From Testudinibacter crocodili (GTDB lineage: Bacteria > Pseudomonadota > Gammaproteobacteria > Enterobacterales > Pasteurellaceae), in NCBI GenBank assembly GCA_006228005.1, contig VDHG01000001.1, positions 1-54,038 of the forward strand: a stretch of DNA of 54,038 nucleotides, read 5' to 3'. Under the pieces are notes generated by a model that was not told where the DNA came from, made no database searches, and saw nothing but the letters and a program-made list of their open reading frames with translations. Within the stretch, counting starts at the first letter, position 1. The number at the start of each line of letters is the position of its first letter. A program made the position numbers and the translations under genes. This document shows, piece by piece, positions 25,951-35,869 of this stretch.

Positions 25951-26131
25951 AAAACTTCTCCTGTAGATTTTTTGTTGGTTTTATTGATGAAAATTTTAAC
26001 TTAGATTGCCAAAATGACGACAGTTTGCAAGTGCTTTTTCTATTTTCCTGCATATAAATCAAAAAAAGTGAAAAAAGTGTGCTTTAGTGATAAATTTGAA
26101 CAACATAAAATGGAAAAAATGAGGAGAAAGG

Positions 26132-26599
26132 ATGTTATCGATCTTAAAGTGCGGTGCGTTGGCACCAGAGTTCAGCCTGTTGAATCAAGTTGGGGAGAGC
26201 GTGAGGCTATCTGATTTTCGGGGGCGTAAAGTGCTGGTCTATTTTTACCCGAAAGCGTTGACGCCGGGCTGCACTACGCAAGCCTGTGATCTGCGTGACA
26301 GTAAAGTAGAATTGGCACAGTTAGGCGTGGTAATTTTGGGAATTAGTCCGGATTTACCCACGAAATTACACAATTTTGTTGAGAAAAAAGCACTGAATTT
26401 TACCTTGCTGTCCGATCCTGATCATCAAGTTGCTGAGCAATTTGGGGTGTGGGGTGAGAAAAAATTTATGGGACGTACTTATGACGGGATCCATCGGATC
26501 AGTTTTTTGATTGATGAAAACGGTGTGATTGAGCAAGTGTTCGATCAATTTAAAACCAAAGATCATGCTCAACTGGTGCTGGATTATTTAGCGCGCTAG
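26132..26599 (+). CDS. bcp: thioredoxin-dependent peroxiredoxin Bcp
   Basis: Reduces organic hydroperoxides and peroxide using thioredoxin. Seen: 155 residues, peroxidatic Cys47 in LTPGCTTQACDLRD and resolving Cys52 five residues on, as in E. coli Bcp. AGGAGAAAGG precedes the ATG at 26132. An uptake signal overlaps codons 6-8 (AAGTGCGGT at about 26147). Divergent from dapA. Confidence 0.95.
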   Translation: MLSILKCGALAPEFSLLNQVGESVRLSDFRGRKVLVYFYPKALTPGCTTQACDLRDSKVELAQLGVVILGISPDLPTKLHNFVEKKALNFTLLSDPDHQVAEQFGVWGEKKFMGRTYDGIHRISFLIDENGVIEQVFDQFKTKDHAQLVLDYLAR

Positions 26600-26600
26600 C

Positions 26601-26629
26601 ATCAAGTGCGGTTTGAAACCGCACTTGAT
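26601..26629. terminator. uptake-signal hairpin between bcp and perM
   Basis: ATCAAGTGCGGTTT, one base, then AAACCGCACTTGAT: a perfect 14-base inverted repeat made from two facing uptake signals between convergent genes. Confidence 0.75.
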
Positions 26630-26635
26630 ACCATA

Positions 26636-27703
26636 TTATGCTTGTTCGATGTCGTCATTCGATGGCCAAGCATTAACCACGGCTTTCACCAATGTTGCCA
26701 ACGGAATAGCAAAAAATACACCCCAGAAGCCCCACAAACCGCCAAAGATCAATACGGCTAAGATGATGATCAGTGGGTGTAAATTGACGGCTTCAGAGAA
26801 CAAAATCGGTACCAGCAGGTTGCCGTCCAGAATCTGAATGATGATGTAACTCAACATCAGGTACCAGAAGGTTGGGCTGATCCCAAACTGTACCAGTGCT
26901 ACTAGCATAATCGGGATGGTGATTAACACCGCGCCAACGTAAGGCACCAACACCGATAAACCAACACCGAATGCCAACAGTAGCGGATAGCGCAAATCGA
27001 AAAATAGCAACAGCACATAGGTGATAGCGCCGACAACAATAATCTCAAGAAATTTGCCACGAATGTAGTTGGAGATTTGGGTTTGCATTTCACGCCAGAC
27101 TTGCGAAGCCAAAGTGCGGTTGCGTGGCATAAAACGTAGTACACCTTCAATCAAGACTTGTTTGTCTTTTACCAAAAAGAACACCATCAGTGGCACTAAA
27201 AAGGCATAAATTCCGATGGTCACCAAACTGAGCAACGAGGACAGCGAGTAACGCAGTGCCGACTCGCCAAATGCCAGTAGTTTGGTGCGCAGGTTGCTGA
27301 ACAGCGAATCGAGCATCGGGTAGTCGATCAGCCCCGGATAATGTTCCGGCAGCGTCAGCAGCCAATGATGTAGCTGATTGATCATCGCCGGTAAATCTTG
27401 CGCTAAGGAGATGGTTTGCGTCCATAAACGTGGCAGTAGTACCACCAGAATAAAGATAATACTGGCTGCAAACAACAGTAACGAAATGCTGACAGAAACC
27501 GGGCGTGGTAATTTGAGCTTGTTTGATAAAAGCCTGATCGGCGCTTCCAGCAAATAAGCCAAAACGAGCGCAATCAACAGTGGCGCAATAATATCGCTGA
27601 AAAAATAGATGGCGACAAAGATGAAAAGAAGAATGGCGAATAACCCCAGCGCTTGCGGATCACTAAAACGCCGTCTGTACCATTTTTGAAACATTTCCCA
27701 CAT
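26636..27703 (-). CDS. perM: PerM/AI-2E family transporter
   Basis: Inner-membrane protein of the AI-2E exporter superfamily (PerM/YfgO); its substrate in this group is not settled. Seen: 355 residues, about eight hydrophobic helices; family features [13 protein letters not shown] near 40-52, [12 protein letters not shown] near 170-181 and the [14 protein letters not shown] block near 240-253. AGGAAA precedes the ATG at 27703. Position next to bcp and upstream of the arsC-like/hda/uraA/upp group matches E. coli, except that bepA is absent here. Confidence 0.9.
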   Translation of the reverse strand: MWEMFQKWYRRRFSDPQALGLFAILLFIFVAIYFFSDIIAPLLIALVLAYLLEAPIRLLSNKLKLPRPVSVSISLLLFAASIIFILVVLLPRLWTQTISLAQDLPAMINQLHHWLLTLPEHYPGLIDYPMLDSLFSNLRTKLLAFGESALRYSLSSLLSLVTIGIYAFLVPLMVFFLVKDKQVLIEGVLRFMPRNRTLASQVWREMQTQISNYIRGKFLEIIVVGAITYVLLLFFDLRYPLLLAFGVGLSVLVPYVGAVLITIPIMLVALVQFGISPTFWYLMLSYIIIQILDGNLLVPILFSEAVNLHPLIIILAVLIFGGLWGFWGVFFAIPLATLVKAVVNAWPSNDDIEQA

Positions 27704-27861
27704 AAATTGCTTTCCTGTTTGATTTGATTTTTTATCGTTAGGGCTAATCGCTTGGCTATATTGTTCAATTAAATGCGATTTTTTGATTATAACAAGTTAT
27801 TGACTTTATGAAAGATTAAAACTAGTTTGGAACAGGAAATTATTCTATTTGAGAGGGAAGT

Positions 27862-28212
27862 ATGAGCGTTAAAATTTTGCATAATCCACGTTGTTCTAAA
27901 AGCCGTGACACATTGACATTTTTAGAGAATCAAGGACAGGAAATCGAGATTGAACTGTATTTACAAAAAAGGTATTCACTGGCGGAATTGCAACAGTTAG
28001 CACAGCAGCTGGGTGTAGCGGATGTGCGTGAAATGATGCGGGTTAATGATGAGTTGTACCGCACTTTAGGCTTGGCAAATAGCGAGTTGAGCCAAACAGA
28101 GTTGTTGCAAGTAATGGTTGAGAATCCGGCGTTGCTGGAGCGTCCGATTGTGATCAACGGCGATCATGCCAGAATCGCACGACCATTAGAACGGATTCTG
28201 GACATTTTATAA
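27862..28212 (+). CDS. yfgD: ArsC-family glutaredoxin-like reductase, YfgD type
   Basis: Small thioredoxin-fold protein related to arsenate reductase ArsC. Seen: 116 residues with LHNPRCSKSRDTL; Cys11 is the family's active Cys. The C-terminal ERPIVINGDHARIARP segment is the usual ArsC-family end. Real arsenate reduction is unproven for YfgD; the call rests on the family and synteny (next to hda as in E. coli). Its 3' end overlaps the convergent hda by 6 bases. Confidence 0.88.
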   Translation: MSVKILHNPRCSKSRDTLTFLENQGQEIEIELYLQKRYSLAELQQLAQQLGVADVREMMRVNDELYRTLGLANSELSQTELLQVMVENPALLERPIVINGDHARIARPLERILDIL

Positions 28213-28926
28213 CTGTAGGCTGTGCTTCACAAAAGGGATGGTGAGTTTGCGTTGCGCTTGCAGCGAGGCTTGATCGAGTTTTTGTAAAGTATCGAATAAG
28301 CTTTTGCTGTCGCGTTCAAGCCGTTTTAACAAAAACAGTCCAACTTCGTCCGGTAGTTCCAAACCGCGTTGATAAGCGCGTTGTTGCAGGGCTGTTAATT
28401 TTTGTTGCTCGTTCAGTGGTTGCAGTTTATGGGTTTCGCCCCAACTCAAACGGGAGCGCAGATCATTCAATTGCACTGGCAGGTGGCGTGGCGATGAGTT
28501 GGCACTTAAGATTAGAATCGTGTTGCCTTGCTCTTTAATCCGATTATACAAATCAAAAAGTGCGGTTTCCCATTTGAGCTGTCCGGCAATGGTTTGTAGA
28601 TCGTCAATACAGACTAGATCTTGGGTTTCCAGATTGTCTAGAACGTCCGGAGAGAATAGGCTGGCTTGTTCCAGTGGGATAAAACTGGCATGACCGCCAC
28701 GATCAAACAGTAAGTGACAACAGGCTTTTAGTAGATGGCTTTTGCCACATCCCTTTTCGCCATAGACATAGAAAAAGGATTGCCGAGGTTTTTGTAGAGC
28801 ATGCAACAGCGAATCCAACAGCATCGGATTGTTTTCGCCACAGAAGTTTTGCAGCGTCAAATCATCGGCTTGTTGAATGGGTAAGGTCAGTTGAATTGGT
28901 GAGGTCAAAACATTACCTGCTGTCAT
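28207..28926 (-). CDS. hda: DnaA regulatory inactivator Hda
   Basis: With the DNA-bound sliding clamp, Hda triggers ATP hydrolysis by DnaA and so limits re-initiation. Seen: 239 residues; clamp-binding motif QLTLPI near residue 12; Walker A GEKGCGKSH (about 56-64); Walker B LVCIDDLQ; sensor region LSWGETHKL. The start is uncertain: a TTG at 28908 (codon 7) has AGG seven bases earlier and would place the clamp motif at residue 6, as in E. coli Hda. Confidence 0.93.
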   Translation of the reverse strand: MTAGNVLTSPIQLTLPIQQADDLTLQNFCGENNPMLLDSLLHALQKPRQSFFYVYGEKGCGKSHLLKACCHLLFDRGGHASFIPLEQASLFSPDVLDNLETQDLVCIDDLQTIAGQLKWETALFDLYNRIKEQGNTILILSANSSPRHLPVQLNDLRSRLSWGETHKLQPLNEQQKLTALQQRAYQRGLELPDEVGLFLLKRLERDSKSLFDTLQKLDQASLQAQRKLTIPFVKHSLQL

Positions 28927-28950
28927 TGCTGTCCGTTATCTTATCGCTAT

Positions 28951-28981
28951 GGCCAGCGGCGCAAACGGGTTACGCCGCCAT
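28951..28981 (-). terminator. hairpin after uraA
   Basis: GCGGCG (28956-28961) and CGCCGC (28973-28978) with flanking GGCC/GG pairing lie just after the uraA stop on the minus strand. No T run follows, so it may be a processing or attenuation hairpin between uraA and hda rather than a full terminator. Confidence 0.4.
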
Positions 28982-28991
28982 TGATGTCATT

Positions 28992-30254
28992 TTAGTTGAT
29001 GGTGTCTTCTTTGGTTTTTGGCAACACCAAATTCATAATCACAGCCACGATAGCACACAAGCTGATGCCTTTTAAAGAGACTTCTCCGACATTTAGCATC
29101 ATACCGCCGATTCCAAAGGTCAGCACCACCGAGATGATGCACAGATTTCTGGGTTCAGACACATTGACTTGTGCTTTAATCAGCGTACTCATGCCAACCA
29201 CTGCAATTGAACCGAACACCAACATCATAATTCCGCCCATCACAACGGTTGGAATTGTCGCCAAAAAAGCGCCGACTTTGCCACAAAATGAAATTGCGAT
29301 TGCCCAACAAGCTGCCCAAGTCATGATTTTCGGATTGAAATTACGAGTTAGCATCACCGCACCGGTCACTTCGGCATAAGTGGTGTTGGGCGGACCGCCC
29401 AAGAAAGACGCCGCAGAGGTGGCGATGCCATCACCAAGCAAAGTGCGGTGCAATCCCGGTTGTTTCAAGAAGTCTTTGCCTGTGACCGAACTGATCGCCA
29501 TAATGCCGCCAACGTGTTCAATTGCCGGCGCAATGGCGATGGGCAATAAGTATAAAATCGCTTCCAGTTTAAACTCTGGCGTGGTGAGTGTCGGCACACT
29601 AAACCAGGCTGCTTGTTGAATCGGCGTGAAATCAACCAAACCTAAACACAGCGCTAAAATATAACCAACGGTGATGCCCAGCATAATCGGAATCAATTTC
29701 ATCAGCCCTTTGGCGAATACCGCCACCACTAACGTTGTGACCAAAGTCACCATTGATACTAGAATTGCTTGTTGATATGGGTAAAGTTGCGAACCGTCGC
29801 CGCCTTTGCCAATCGCCATATTCACCGCCAGTGGCGCTAATCCCATGCCGATAATAATGATAATTGGACCAACCACAACGGGTGGAAAGACCCGCTGTAA
29901 AATGCCGGCACCTTTGAGTTTGACCAAGCCGCTGAGTGCAATATACACCAGACCGGCGAACATCAAGCCGCCCATGGTGACTGAAAGCCCCCAAGTGGCG
30001 ATGCCGTATTGCATCGGGGCGATGAAAGCGAAAGAAGAAGCGAGGAAAATAGGAACTTGGCGGCGGGTGCAGAGTTGGAACAGCAATGTGCCGACTCCGG
30101 CGGTTAAAAGTGCGGTATTGCTGTCTAATCCCACAATTAACGGTACTAAAACTAAGGCGCCGAAGGCGACAAACAACATTTGTAGCCCGACAAATGCTTG
30201 TTTTGGCAGGCTCTGAGCCGGCAGCTCATCGCCGTGCGGAATGGTATTTTGCAT
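28992..30254 (-). CDS. uraA: uracil permease UraA
   Basis: Proton-coupled uracil importer of the NCS2 family. Seen: 420 residues, many hydrophobic helices; the NCS2 substrate-site segments PIAIAPAIEHVGGIMAI (about 226-242) and GGPPNTTYAEVTG (about 279-291) are intact. It lies 46 bases downstream of upp on the same strand, so uptake and phosphoribosylation of uracil are likely co-expressed, as in E. coli. An uptake signal lies in the gap (about 30284). Confidence 0.95.
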   Translation of the reverse strand: MQNTIPHGDELPAQSLPKQAFVGLQMLFVAFGALVLVPLIVGLDSNTALLTAGVGTLLFQLCTRRQVPIFLASSFAFIAPMQYGIATWGLSVTMGGLMFAGLVYIALSGLVKLKGAGILQRVFPPVVVGPIIIIIGMGLAPLAVNMAIGKGGDGSQLYPYQQAILVSMVTLVTTLVVAVFAKGLMKLIPIMLGITVGYILALCLGLVDFTPIQQAAWFSVPTLTTPEFKLEAILYLLPIAIAPAIEHVGGIMAISSVTGKDFLKQPGLHRTLLGDGIATSAASFLGGPPNTTYAEVTGAVMLTRNFNPKIMTWAACWAIAISFCGKVGAFLATIPTVVMGGIMMLVFGSIAVVGMSTLIKAQVNVSEPRNLCIISVVLTFGIGGMMLNVGEVSLKGISLCAIVAVIMNLVLPKTKEDTIN

Positions 30255-30300
30255 GATAAGTTTCCCGTGCTAAAGTCATCATAAAGTGCGGTTAAGACGA

Positions 30301-30927
30301 TTATTTTGTGCCGAAAATTTTATCCCCTGCATCACCTAGCCCAGGAATAATATAACCTTGTTCGTTTAGATGATCGTCCACTGAAGCAGTATAAAGTTCG
30401 ACATCAGGATGAGCTTTTTCCAGTGCGGCAATTCCTTCCGGTGCAGCGACTAGCACCAAAACTTTAATTTGTTGGCAGCCTTTTTGTTTCAACAAATCAA
30501 TTGTCGCTACCATCGAGCCACCGGTTGCCAACATCGGATCGACCACGATTGCCAAGCGTTCTTCCAGATCGCCTGCCAGTTTTTGAAAGTACGGCACCGG
30601 CTCTAACGTCTCTTCGTTACGATACATCCCGACTACACTGATTCTGGCACTAGGAATATGTTCCAACACGCCGTCCATCATGCCCAGTCCGGCACGTAAA
30701 ATAGGCACTACCGTCACTTTTTTGCCTTTGATGCGTTCAACTTCGACCGGCCCGTTCCAACCGTCGATAATCACATTTTCCGTTTCTAAATCTGCAGTGG
30801 CTTCATAGGTTAATAGGCTGCCGACTTCAGTTGCCAATTCACGAAAATCTTTGGTGTTGATTTCTGCGGCACGCATCAAGCCTAATTTATGTTTGATAAG
30901 AGGATGTTTTACTTGGACAAGTTTCAT
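30301..30927 (-). CDS. upp: uracil phosphoribosyltransferase
   Basis: Salvage enzyme making UMP from uracil and PRPP. Seen: 208 residues, as in E. coli; PRPP-binding loop [15 protein letters not shown] (about 131-145) and the C-terminal uracil-binding [22 protein letters not shown] precedes the ATG at 30927. Divergent from purM. Confidence 0.97.
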   Translation of the reverse strand: MKLVQVKHPLIKHKLGLMRAAEINTKDFRELATEVGSLLTYEATADLETENVIIDGWNGPVEVERIKGKKVTVVPILRAGLGMMDGVLEHIPSARISVVGMYRNEETLEPVPYFQKLAGDLEERLAIVVDPMLATGGSMVATIDLLKQKGCQQIKVLVLVAAPEGIAALEKAHPDVELYTASVDDHLNEQGYIIPGLGDAGDKIFGTK

Positions 30928-31144
30928 TTTGGGCTCCTTGAGGTTAGATCCGATAAATTCTAATAGATAGAGCGGCGAATTAACAGTTTTTTATGCATTG
31001 AGAGCAAACATCAATCGGCGCTAAATTAGCTATCGCCAAAAAATAGGCAGGCATGCTACAATTATGACCGCTTACAAGCGTTACATACGACTACTGAACG
31101 CTGCTGAATATGCCTTTTGTCATCAATTTAAACAGGAATGTATC

Positions 31145-32188
31145 GTGGAAAAAAACTCATTAAGTTATAAAGACGCCGGTGTGGATATTAATGCGGGAAA
31201 TGACTTGGTTGGCAGAATCAAAGAGGATGTAAAGCGTACTCGTCGCCCAGAAGTGATGGGCGGACTTGGCGGTTTTGGTGCGTTGTGTGCGATTCCGAGC
31301 AAATATAAAGAGCCGATTTTGGTTTCAGGCACCGACGGGGTCGGCACCAAATTACGCTTGGCGATTGATTTGAACAAACACGATACTATTGGCATCGATT
31401 TGGTGGCGATGTGTGTCAATGATTTGGTGGTACAGGGCGCAGAACCGCTGTTCTTTCTCGATTATTATGCCACCGGCAAATTGGATGTTGATGTAGCGGC
31501 GGATGTGATTAAAGGTATTGCCGACGGCTGTGAACAGTCGGGCTGTGCGTTGGTCGGTGGTGAAACCGCTGAAATGCCGGGTATGTATCATCAAGGCGAT
31601 TACGACTTGGCAGGATTCTGTGTTGGTGTGGTGGAAAAAGAAGAAATTATTGACGCCAGTAAGGTGAAAGTTGGCGATAGCTTGATTGCCTTAGCGTCAA
31701 GCGGACCGCACTCTAACGGTTATTCCCTGATTCGCAAAGTGTTAGAAGTCAGTGGCGCTGATGCTGCGAACGAATTAGTTGATGGCAAGCCGTTGGCGGA
31801 ATACCTGCTGGCGCCAACGAAGATTTACGTCAAATCGGTCTTGCAGCTGATTAAACATGTTGATGTGCACGCTATTTCCCATTTAACCGGTGGTGGCTTT
31901 TGGGAAAATATTCCGCGTGTGTTGCCGGCACATGTCAAAGCTAATATTCAAGAAAGTAGCTGGCAGTGGCCAGCCGTATTTAACTGGTTGCAACAGCAAG
32001 GCAATATCGAACGTCATGAAATGTACCGCACGTTTAACTGTGGCGTGGGCATGGTGATTGCGCTGCCACAAAAAGATGTAGAAACCGCACTTGCGTTGTT
32101 GCGGCAAGCCGGAGAAAAAGCCTGGGTGATCGGTCAAATTGAAGCATTAGCCGCTGATGAAACGGCACAAGTCGTGATGTCGGCGTGA
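31145..32188 (+). CDS. purM: phosphoribosylformylglycinamidine cyclo-ligase
   Basis: Fifth step of purine synthesis (FGAM to AIR). Seen: 347 residues from a GTG at 31145 preceded by AGGA at 31134-31137; the frame stays open upstream to 31064, but homologues begin at this [11 protein letters not shown] segment. Typical blocks [36 protein letters not shown] and THxTGGG-like [14 protein letters not shown] are present. A stretched upstream ATG would add 27 residues with no family match. Overlaps or abuts purN. Confidence 0.96.
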   Translation: MEKNSLSYKDAGVDINAGNDLVGRIKEDVKRTRRPEVMGGLGGFGALCAIPSKYKEPILVSGTDGVGTKLRLAIDLNKHDTIGIDLVAMCVNDLVVQGAEPLFFLDYYATGKLDVDVAADVIKGIADGCEQSGCALVGGETAEMPGMYHQGDYDLAGFCVGVVEKEEIIDASKVKVGDSLIALASSGPHSNGYSLIRKVLEVSGADAANELVDGKPLAEYLLAPTKIYVKSVLQLIKHVDVHAISHLTGGGFWENIPRVLPAHVKANIQESSWQWPAVFNWLQQQGNIERHEMYRTFNCGVGMVIALPQKDVETALALLRQAGEKAWVIGQIEALAADETAQVVMSA

Positions 32189-32199
32189 GGCAAAACGGC

Positions 32200-32838
32200 A
32201 TGATCAGAATTGCAGTATTGATTTCCGGTGAAGGCAGTAATTTGCAGGCATTGATTGATGCTTGTGCGAGTGGCAGAATTAAGGGTAGCATCGTTAGCGT
32301 AGTCAGCAATAACGCACAAGCATACGGTTTACAGCGGGCGCAGCAGGCCGGCATTGAACACCGCACTTTTTTGCGTGAAGCCTATACCGATAATCAGAGC
32401 ATGGACGTGGCGATTGCTGATTATTTGCAGCAGCAACAGGTCGATCTGGTGGTGTTGGCGGGCTATATGAAAATTTTGACACCGCTTTTTATTCAGCGTT
32501 TCAACGGCAAAATTTTGAATATTCACCCGTCACTGTTGCCAAAATACCCGGGATTGAACACCTATCAGCGGGCTATTGATGCCGGAGATGACGAACATGG
32601 CACCACGGTGCATTTTGTCAATGAAGCAGTGGATGCCGGTGCAATCGTGTTGCAAGCGAAAGTGCCGGTTTTTGCCGATGACAGCCTCGATGAGGTTATG
32701 GAACGGGTGAAAGCACAGGAAGTGCAGATTTATCCGTTAGTAGTCGCCTGGTTTGCACAAGGACGGCTGCAATTACGTGATGAAAAAGCTTATCTTGATG
32801 GGCAGCTGTTAGCAGCAAATGGCTATGCAGCAGATTAA
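32200..32838 (+). CDS. purN: phosphoribosylglycinamide formyltransferase
   Basis: Third step of purine synthesis, using 10-formyl-THF. Seen: 212 residues from MIRIAVLISGEGSNLQ; catalytic Asn/His in LNIHPSLLPKYPG (about 103-115) and Asp in the EEHGTTVH-like DDEHGTTVHFVNE region. Start: ATG at 32200 aligns with E. coli PurN; a GTG at 32185 overlapping the purM stop is also in frame. Co-transcribed with purM. Confidence 0.95.
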   Translation: MIRIAVLISGEGSNLQALIDACASGRIKGSIVSVVSNNAQAYGLQRAQQAGIEHRTFLREAYTDNQSMDVAIADYLQQQQVDLVVLAGYMKILTPLFIQRFNGKILNIHPSLLPKYPGLNTYQRAIDAGDDEHGTTVHFVNEAVDAGAIVLQAKVPVFADDSLDEVMERVKAQEVQIYPLVVAWFAQGRLQLRDEKAYLDGQLLAANGYAAD

Positions 32839-32987
32839 TTGTGCAAAGTTACAGCAGTTTTTCGGTATTTGCTGAAGAATTGAGCGATTGTGGCAGATTA
32901 TCTGCGGAAATTGGAATTTTTTTGCAAAACTAAACTCTAAGCATATATCTTGGTTTTAGGCTTTAATTAAAACAAACGGAAGTATCA

Positions 32988-33941
32988 ATGAAACTAACTT
33001 GTATTAATCGTAAATTTATTTCTAGTTTGGCATTATTGTTCACGATATTGATGCCCCTACATACGAGTGCGGCGGAAAAGGTCGTTGCTACAGTGAATGG
33101 TTACCCAATTTTGGCTAGTCAGGTCAAAAAAGAGTTGGGTAGAAAAGCCGATAACGCCGCTAATCGTCAAAAAGCCTTGGACGGGATTATCGACGATATT
33201 TTGGTGCAGCAGGCTATTCAGGAATCGGGGGTTCGAATCAGCAGTGCACAGGTCGATAAAGTTTTTCAAAGTGTTGCCGAGAGCAACGGTCTGACTTGGG
33301 GACAGCTACTGGACGTGCTGGATTATCAGGGCGTGAATTATCATGAATACCGCAACCAAATTGCGCACCAATTGTTGATGAACGAAGTACGTCAGCAAAA
33401 TATCGGTAAAAGCATTGATGTGACTCGTGAGCAAGTGGAAACACTGGGCAGTGATTTGCAAAAACAGGCGGAAAAGCGTGGCACCGTGAAAAAACATACT
33501 GCGCCGGAATATCGGGTGCGGCATATTTTGTTAAAAACCAACCCGATTCTGACTGACGCCAAAGCGAAAGCGGAATTAAGTAAAATTCGTGCTGATATTC
33601 TGGCGAAGAAAACCACCTTTGAAGCGGCAGCAAAAGCCAATTCCAAAGACTATCTCTCCGGTGACAAAGGCGGTGATTTGGGTTTTGCCTTTCCGGAAAA
33701 TTATGTGCCGGAATTTGCCAAAATGGTGAGAAGCAGCAAAACAGGCACAATTACTCAGCCATTTAAAACCGAATACGGTTGGCATATTTTAGAAGTCACC
33801 GACACCCGCAAGGGTGATAAAACCGATGATTTCTATCGCCAAAAAGCCTACGAGCAGATTGTCAACAAGCAGGCTCAGGCAGAGTCTAAAAACTGGGTTA
33901 GTGGGCTGCGCAAACGTGCCCAGATTAAAATATTGAATTAA
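32988..33941 (+). CDS. surA: periplasmic chaperone/isomerase SurA
   Basis: Folds and escorts outer-membrane proteins. Seen: 317 residues; signal peptide of about 29 residues ending HTSAA; SurA N-terminal chaperone domain (about 30-165); one parvulin domain (about 170-275, with EYRVRHILLKTNP, GGDLGFAFPENYVPEF and TEYGWHILEV). E. coli SurA has two parvulin domains and about 430 residues; the short single-domain form is what I remember for Haemophilus. Followed by rsmA and apaH as in E. coli, but without pdxA and apaG. Confidence 0.9.
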   Translation: MKLTCINRKFISSLALLFTILMPLHTSAAEKVVATVNGYPILASQVKKELGRKADNAANRQKALDGIIDDILVQQAIQESGVRISSAQVDKVFQSVAESNGLTWGQLLDVLDYQGVNYHEYRNQIAHQLLMNEVRQQNIGKSIDVTREQVETLGSDLQKQAEKRGTVKKHTAPEYRVRHILLKTNPILTDAKAKAELSKIRADILAKKTTFEAAAKANSKDYLSGDKGGDLGFAFPENYVPEFAKMVRSSKTGTITQPFKTEYGWHILEVTDTRKGDKTDDFYRQKAYEQIVNKQAQAESKNWVSGLRKRAQIKILN

Positions 33942-33975
33942 TCTAACCGCACTTTAGTGTCAAAGAAATTGAGAG

Positions 33976-34006
33976 AAAATCCCGCACTTAGCGGGATTTT
34001 TGTTTT
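33976..34006 (+). terminator. surA terminator
   Basis: AAAATCCCGC, five-base loop ACTTA, GCGGGATTTT, then TGTTTT. A perfect 10-base stem 35 bases after the surA stop, with rsmA starting 41 bases further on. Confidence 0.85.
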
Positions 34007-34046
34007 ATACTTAATCATCATTTTCTTATCAACAGACAAACGATTT

Positions 34047-34892
34047 ATGAATTCAAAAAAACATTTAGGCCATACCGCTCGTAAACGCTTCGGGCAGAAT
34101 TTTTTGCATGATCAACACGTGATCCAAGGGATTGTTGCCGCGATTTATCCGCAAAAAGATCAATACTTAGTGGAAATCGGACCGGGCTTGGGCGCCTTGA
34201 CCGAGCCGGTGGCGGAACAATTGGATCGCTTAACCGTCATCGAGCTGGATCGCGATCTGGCGGAACGCTTACGTCATCATCCATTTTTACATCAAAAACT
34301 GAGCGTGATTGAACAAGATGCGATGCAAGTCGACTTCCGTCAGCTGTGTGAACAGGCGGGGCAGAAAGTGCGGGTATTCGGGAATTTACCATATAATATT
34401 TCTACCCCGTTGATGTTTCACCTATTTAACTACTACGACAGCATTCAAGATATGCATTTTATGTTGCAAAAAGAGGTGGTGAAGCGGCTGTGCGCCGCTC
34501 CGAACAGCAAAGCTTACGGGCGGTTGACCATTATGGCGCAATATTTTTGCCAAGTGATGCCGGTGTTGGAAGTGCCGCCGAGCGCCTTTAAACCGGCACC
34601 GAAAGTCGACTCGGCGGTGGTGCGTTTGATTCCGCACCGCACTTTGCCGCATCCGGTAAAAGATCTGTATTGGCTCAACCGTGTCTGTAGCCAAGCCTTT
34701 AATCAACGCCGCAAAACCTTGCGCAATGCGCTTTCGACCTTGTTCAGTCTGGAACAACTGACCGCACTTGGGGTTGATCAAAATGCGCGAGCCGAGAATT
34801 TGTCGATTGCGGATTATGCACGCTTGGCGAATTGGCTGACGGACAATCCGCCGCAAACGGAATCGGCACCAATCAGCAACGAAAACCAATAG
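34047..34892 (+). CDS. rsmA: 16S rRNA (A1518/A1519) dimethyltransferase RsmA
   Basis: Dimethylates two adjacent adenosines near the 3' end of 16S rRNA; loss gives kasugamycin resistance. Seen: 281 residues from [22 protein letters not shown]-binding [12 protein letters not shown] (about 43-54) and catalytic [10 protein letters not shown] (about 114-123). The frame stays open to 33957 but crosses the terminator; the ATG at 34047 matches family starts. Ten bases separate it from apaH. Confidence 0.96.
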   Translation: MNSKKHLGHTARKRFGQNFLHDQHVIQGIVAAIYPQKDQYLVEIGPGLGALTEPVAEQLDRLTVIELDRDLAERLRHHPFLHQKLSVIEQDAMQVDFRQLCEQAGQKVRVFGNLPYNISTPLMFHLFNYYDSIQDMHFMLQKEVVKRLCAAPNSKAYGRLTIMAQYFCQVMPVLEVPPSAFKPAPKVDSAVVRLIPHRTLPHPVKDLYWLNRVCSQAFNQRRKTLRNALSTLFSLEQLTALGVDQNARAENLSIADYARLANWLTDNPPQTESAPISNENQ

Positions 34893-34902
34893 GCGGGCGC
34901 TA

Positions 34903-35730
34903 ATGGCAACTTATATCGTCGGCGATTTGCAGGGGTGTTTTGACGAACTGCAACTGTTATTAGACAAAGTGCGGTTTGATCCGCAACAGGATGAATTGTG
35001 GCTGGTCGGTGATTTGGTGGCACGCGGCGATAAATCATTGGAATGTTTGCGTTTTGTCAAAGAACTAGGTGATAGTGCCAAAATGGTATTGGGCAATCAT
35101 GATCTTCATTTAATTGCTACCGCACTTGGCTTAAAATCGATCAAGAAAAAAGATCGGGTGGAGGCAATTTTTGCTGCCGATGATTTTGATGAATTGATTG
35201 ATTGGTTGCGCCATCAGCCGTTGCTGCGGCAACATCCTAAGCATGGATTTATCATGTGCCATGCCGGAATTAGCCCGGATTGGAGTTTGCGCCGTGCCAA
35301 AAAATGTGCAGCGGAAGTAGAGGCGGTGCTGCAACAGGGCGACTATCGCACGTTGATCAAGGAGATGTATGGCGAACAACCGGATCGCTGGAGCAAACAG
35401 CTCAAAGGCATTGAACGGCTGCGCTATATCATCAATGCCTTCACTCGTATGCGTTTTTGTTATGCCGATCACCGTTTGGATTTTGCCTGCAAAACCACGC
35501 TGGCAGAAGCGCCAGCGACGCTATTTCCCTGGTATGAGTTGGATAATCCGACCTATCGTCAGCAGTCGATTCTGTTCGGACATTGGGCGAGTTTGGTTGG
35601 GGAGCCGATGCCGCAAGGGATTTACGCCCTCGATTCCGGCTGCGTGTGGGGCAATTATATGACCATGCTACGCTGGGAAGATCAGCAGTTTTTTTATCAA
35701 AGAGCGGTGAAAAATTATCAACAATTTTAG
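34903..35730 (+). CDS. apaH: diadenosine tetraphosphatase (symmetrical)
   Basis: Splits Ap4A to two ADP and can remove Np4 caps from RNA. Seen: 275 residues; metallophosphatase motifs [10 protein letters not shown] (about 7-16), [10 protein letters not shown] (about 36-45) and LGNHDLHL (about 64-71). Same order rsmA-apaH as E. coli, but apaG is missing between them. Confidence 0.96.
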   Translation: MATYIVGDLQGCFDELQLLLDKVRFDPQQDELWLVGDLVARGDKSLECLRFVKELGDSAKMVLGNHDLHLIATALGLKSIKKKDRVEAIFAADDFDELIDWLRHQPLLRQHPKHGFIMCHAGISPDWSLRRAKKCAAEVEAVLQQGDYRTLIKEMYGEQPDRWSKQLKGIERLRYIINAFTRMRFCYADHRLDFACKTTLAEAPATLFPWYELDNPTYRQQSILFGHWASLVGEPMPQGIYALDSGCVWGNYMTMLRWEDQQFFYQRAVKNYQQF

Positions 35731-35799
35731 ATTGCAAGTCAGCAAGCAATGACAAAATAGCCCTTGTTTTTTTAGTTTAAACCTCGTATCTTTCCAAAG

Positions 35800-35846
35800 T
35801 TCATTTTGCTAAATGAATATCTAAAAATGCTAAATCAATTTTAGCA
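35800..35846 (+). promoter_or_regulatory. inverted repeats upstream of phnD
   Basis: TTCATTT(TGCT)AAATGAA at 35800-35817 and TGCTAAA(TCAAT)TTTAGCA at 35828-35846. The heptamer TGCTAAA or its complement occurs three times (35807, 35828, 35840), a pattern suiting a repeated regulator-binding half-site. 24 bases before the phnD start. Confidence 0.45.
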
Positions 35847-35869
35847 ACCTTTCAAAATCTGGAGAAAAT

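Noticed and set aside
25960-26131. Possible lysine riboswitch between dapA and bcp
   Set aside because: The gap is too short and lacks the complex paired elements of a lysine riboswitch.
27667-27676. GCCGTCTG near the perM start, resembling the Neisseria uptake word
   Set aside because: Reads GCCGTCTGTA; two mismatches at the 3' end of the word, so not counted.
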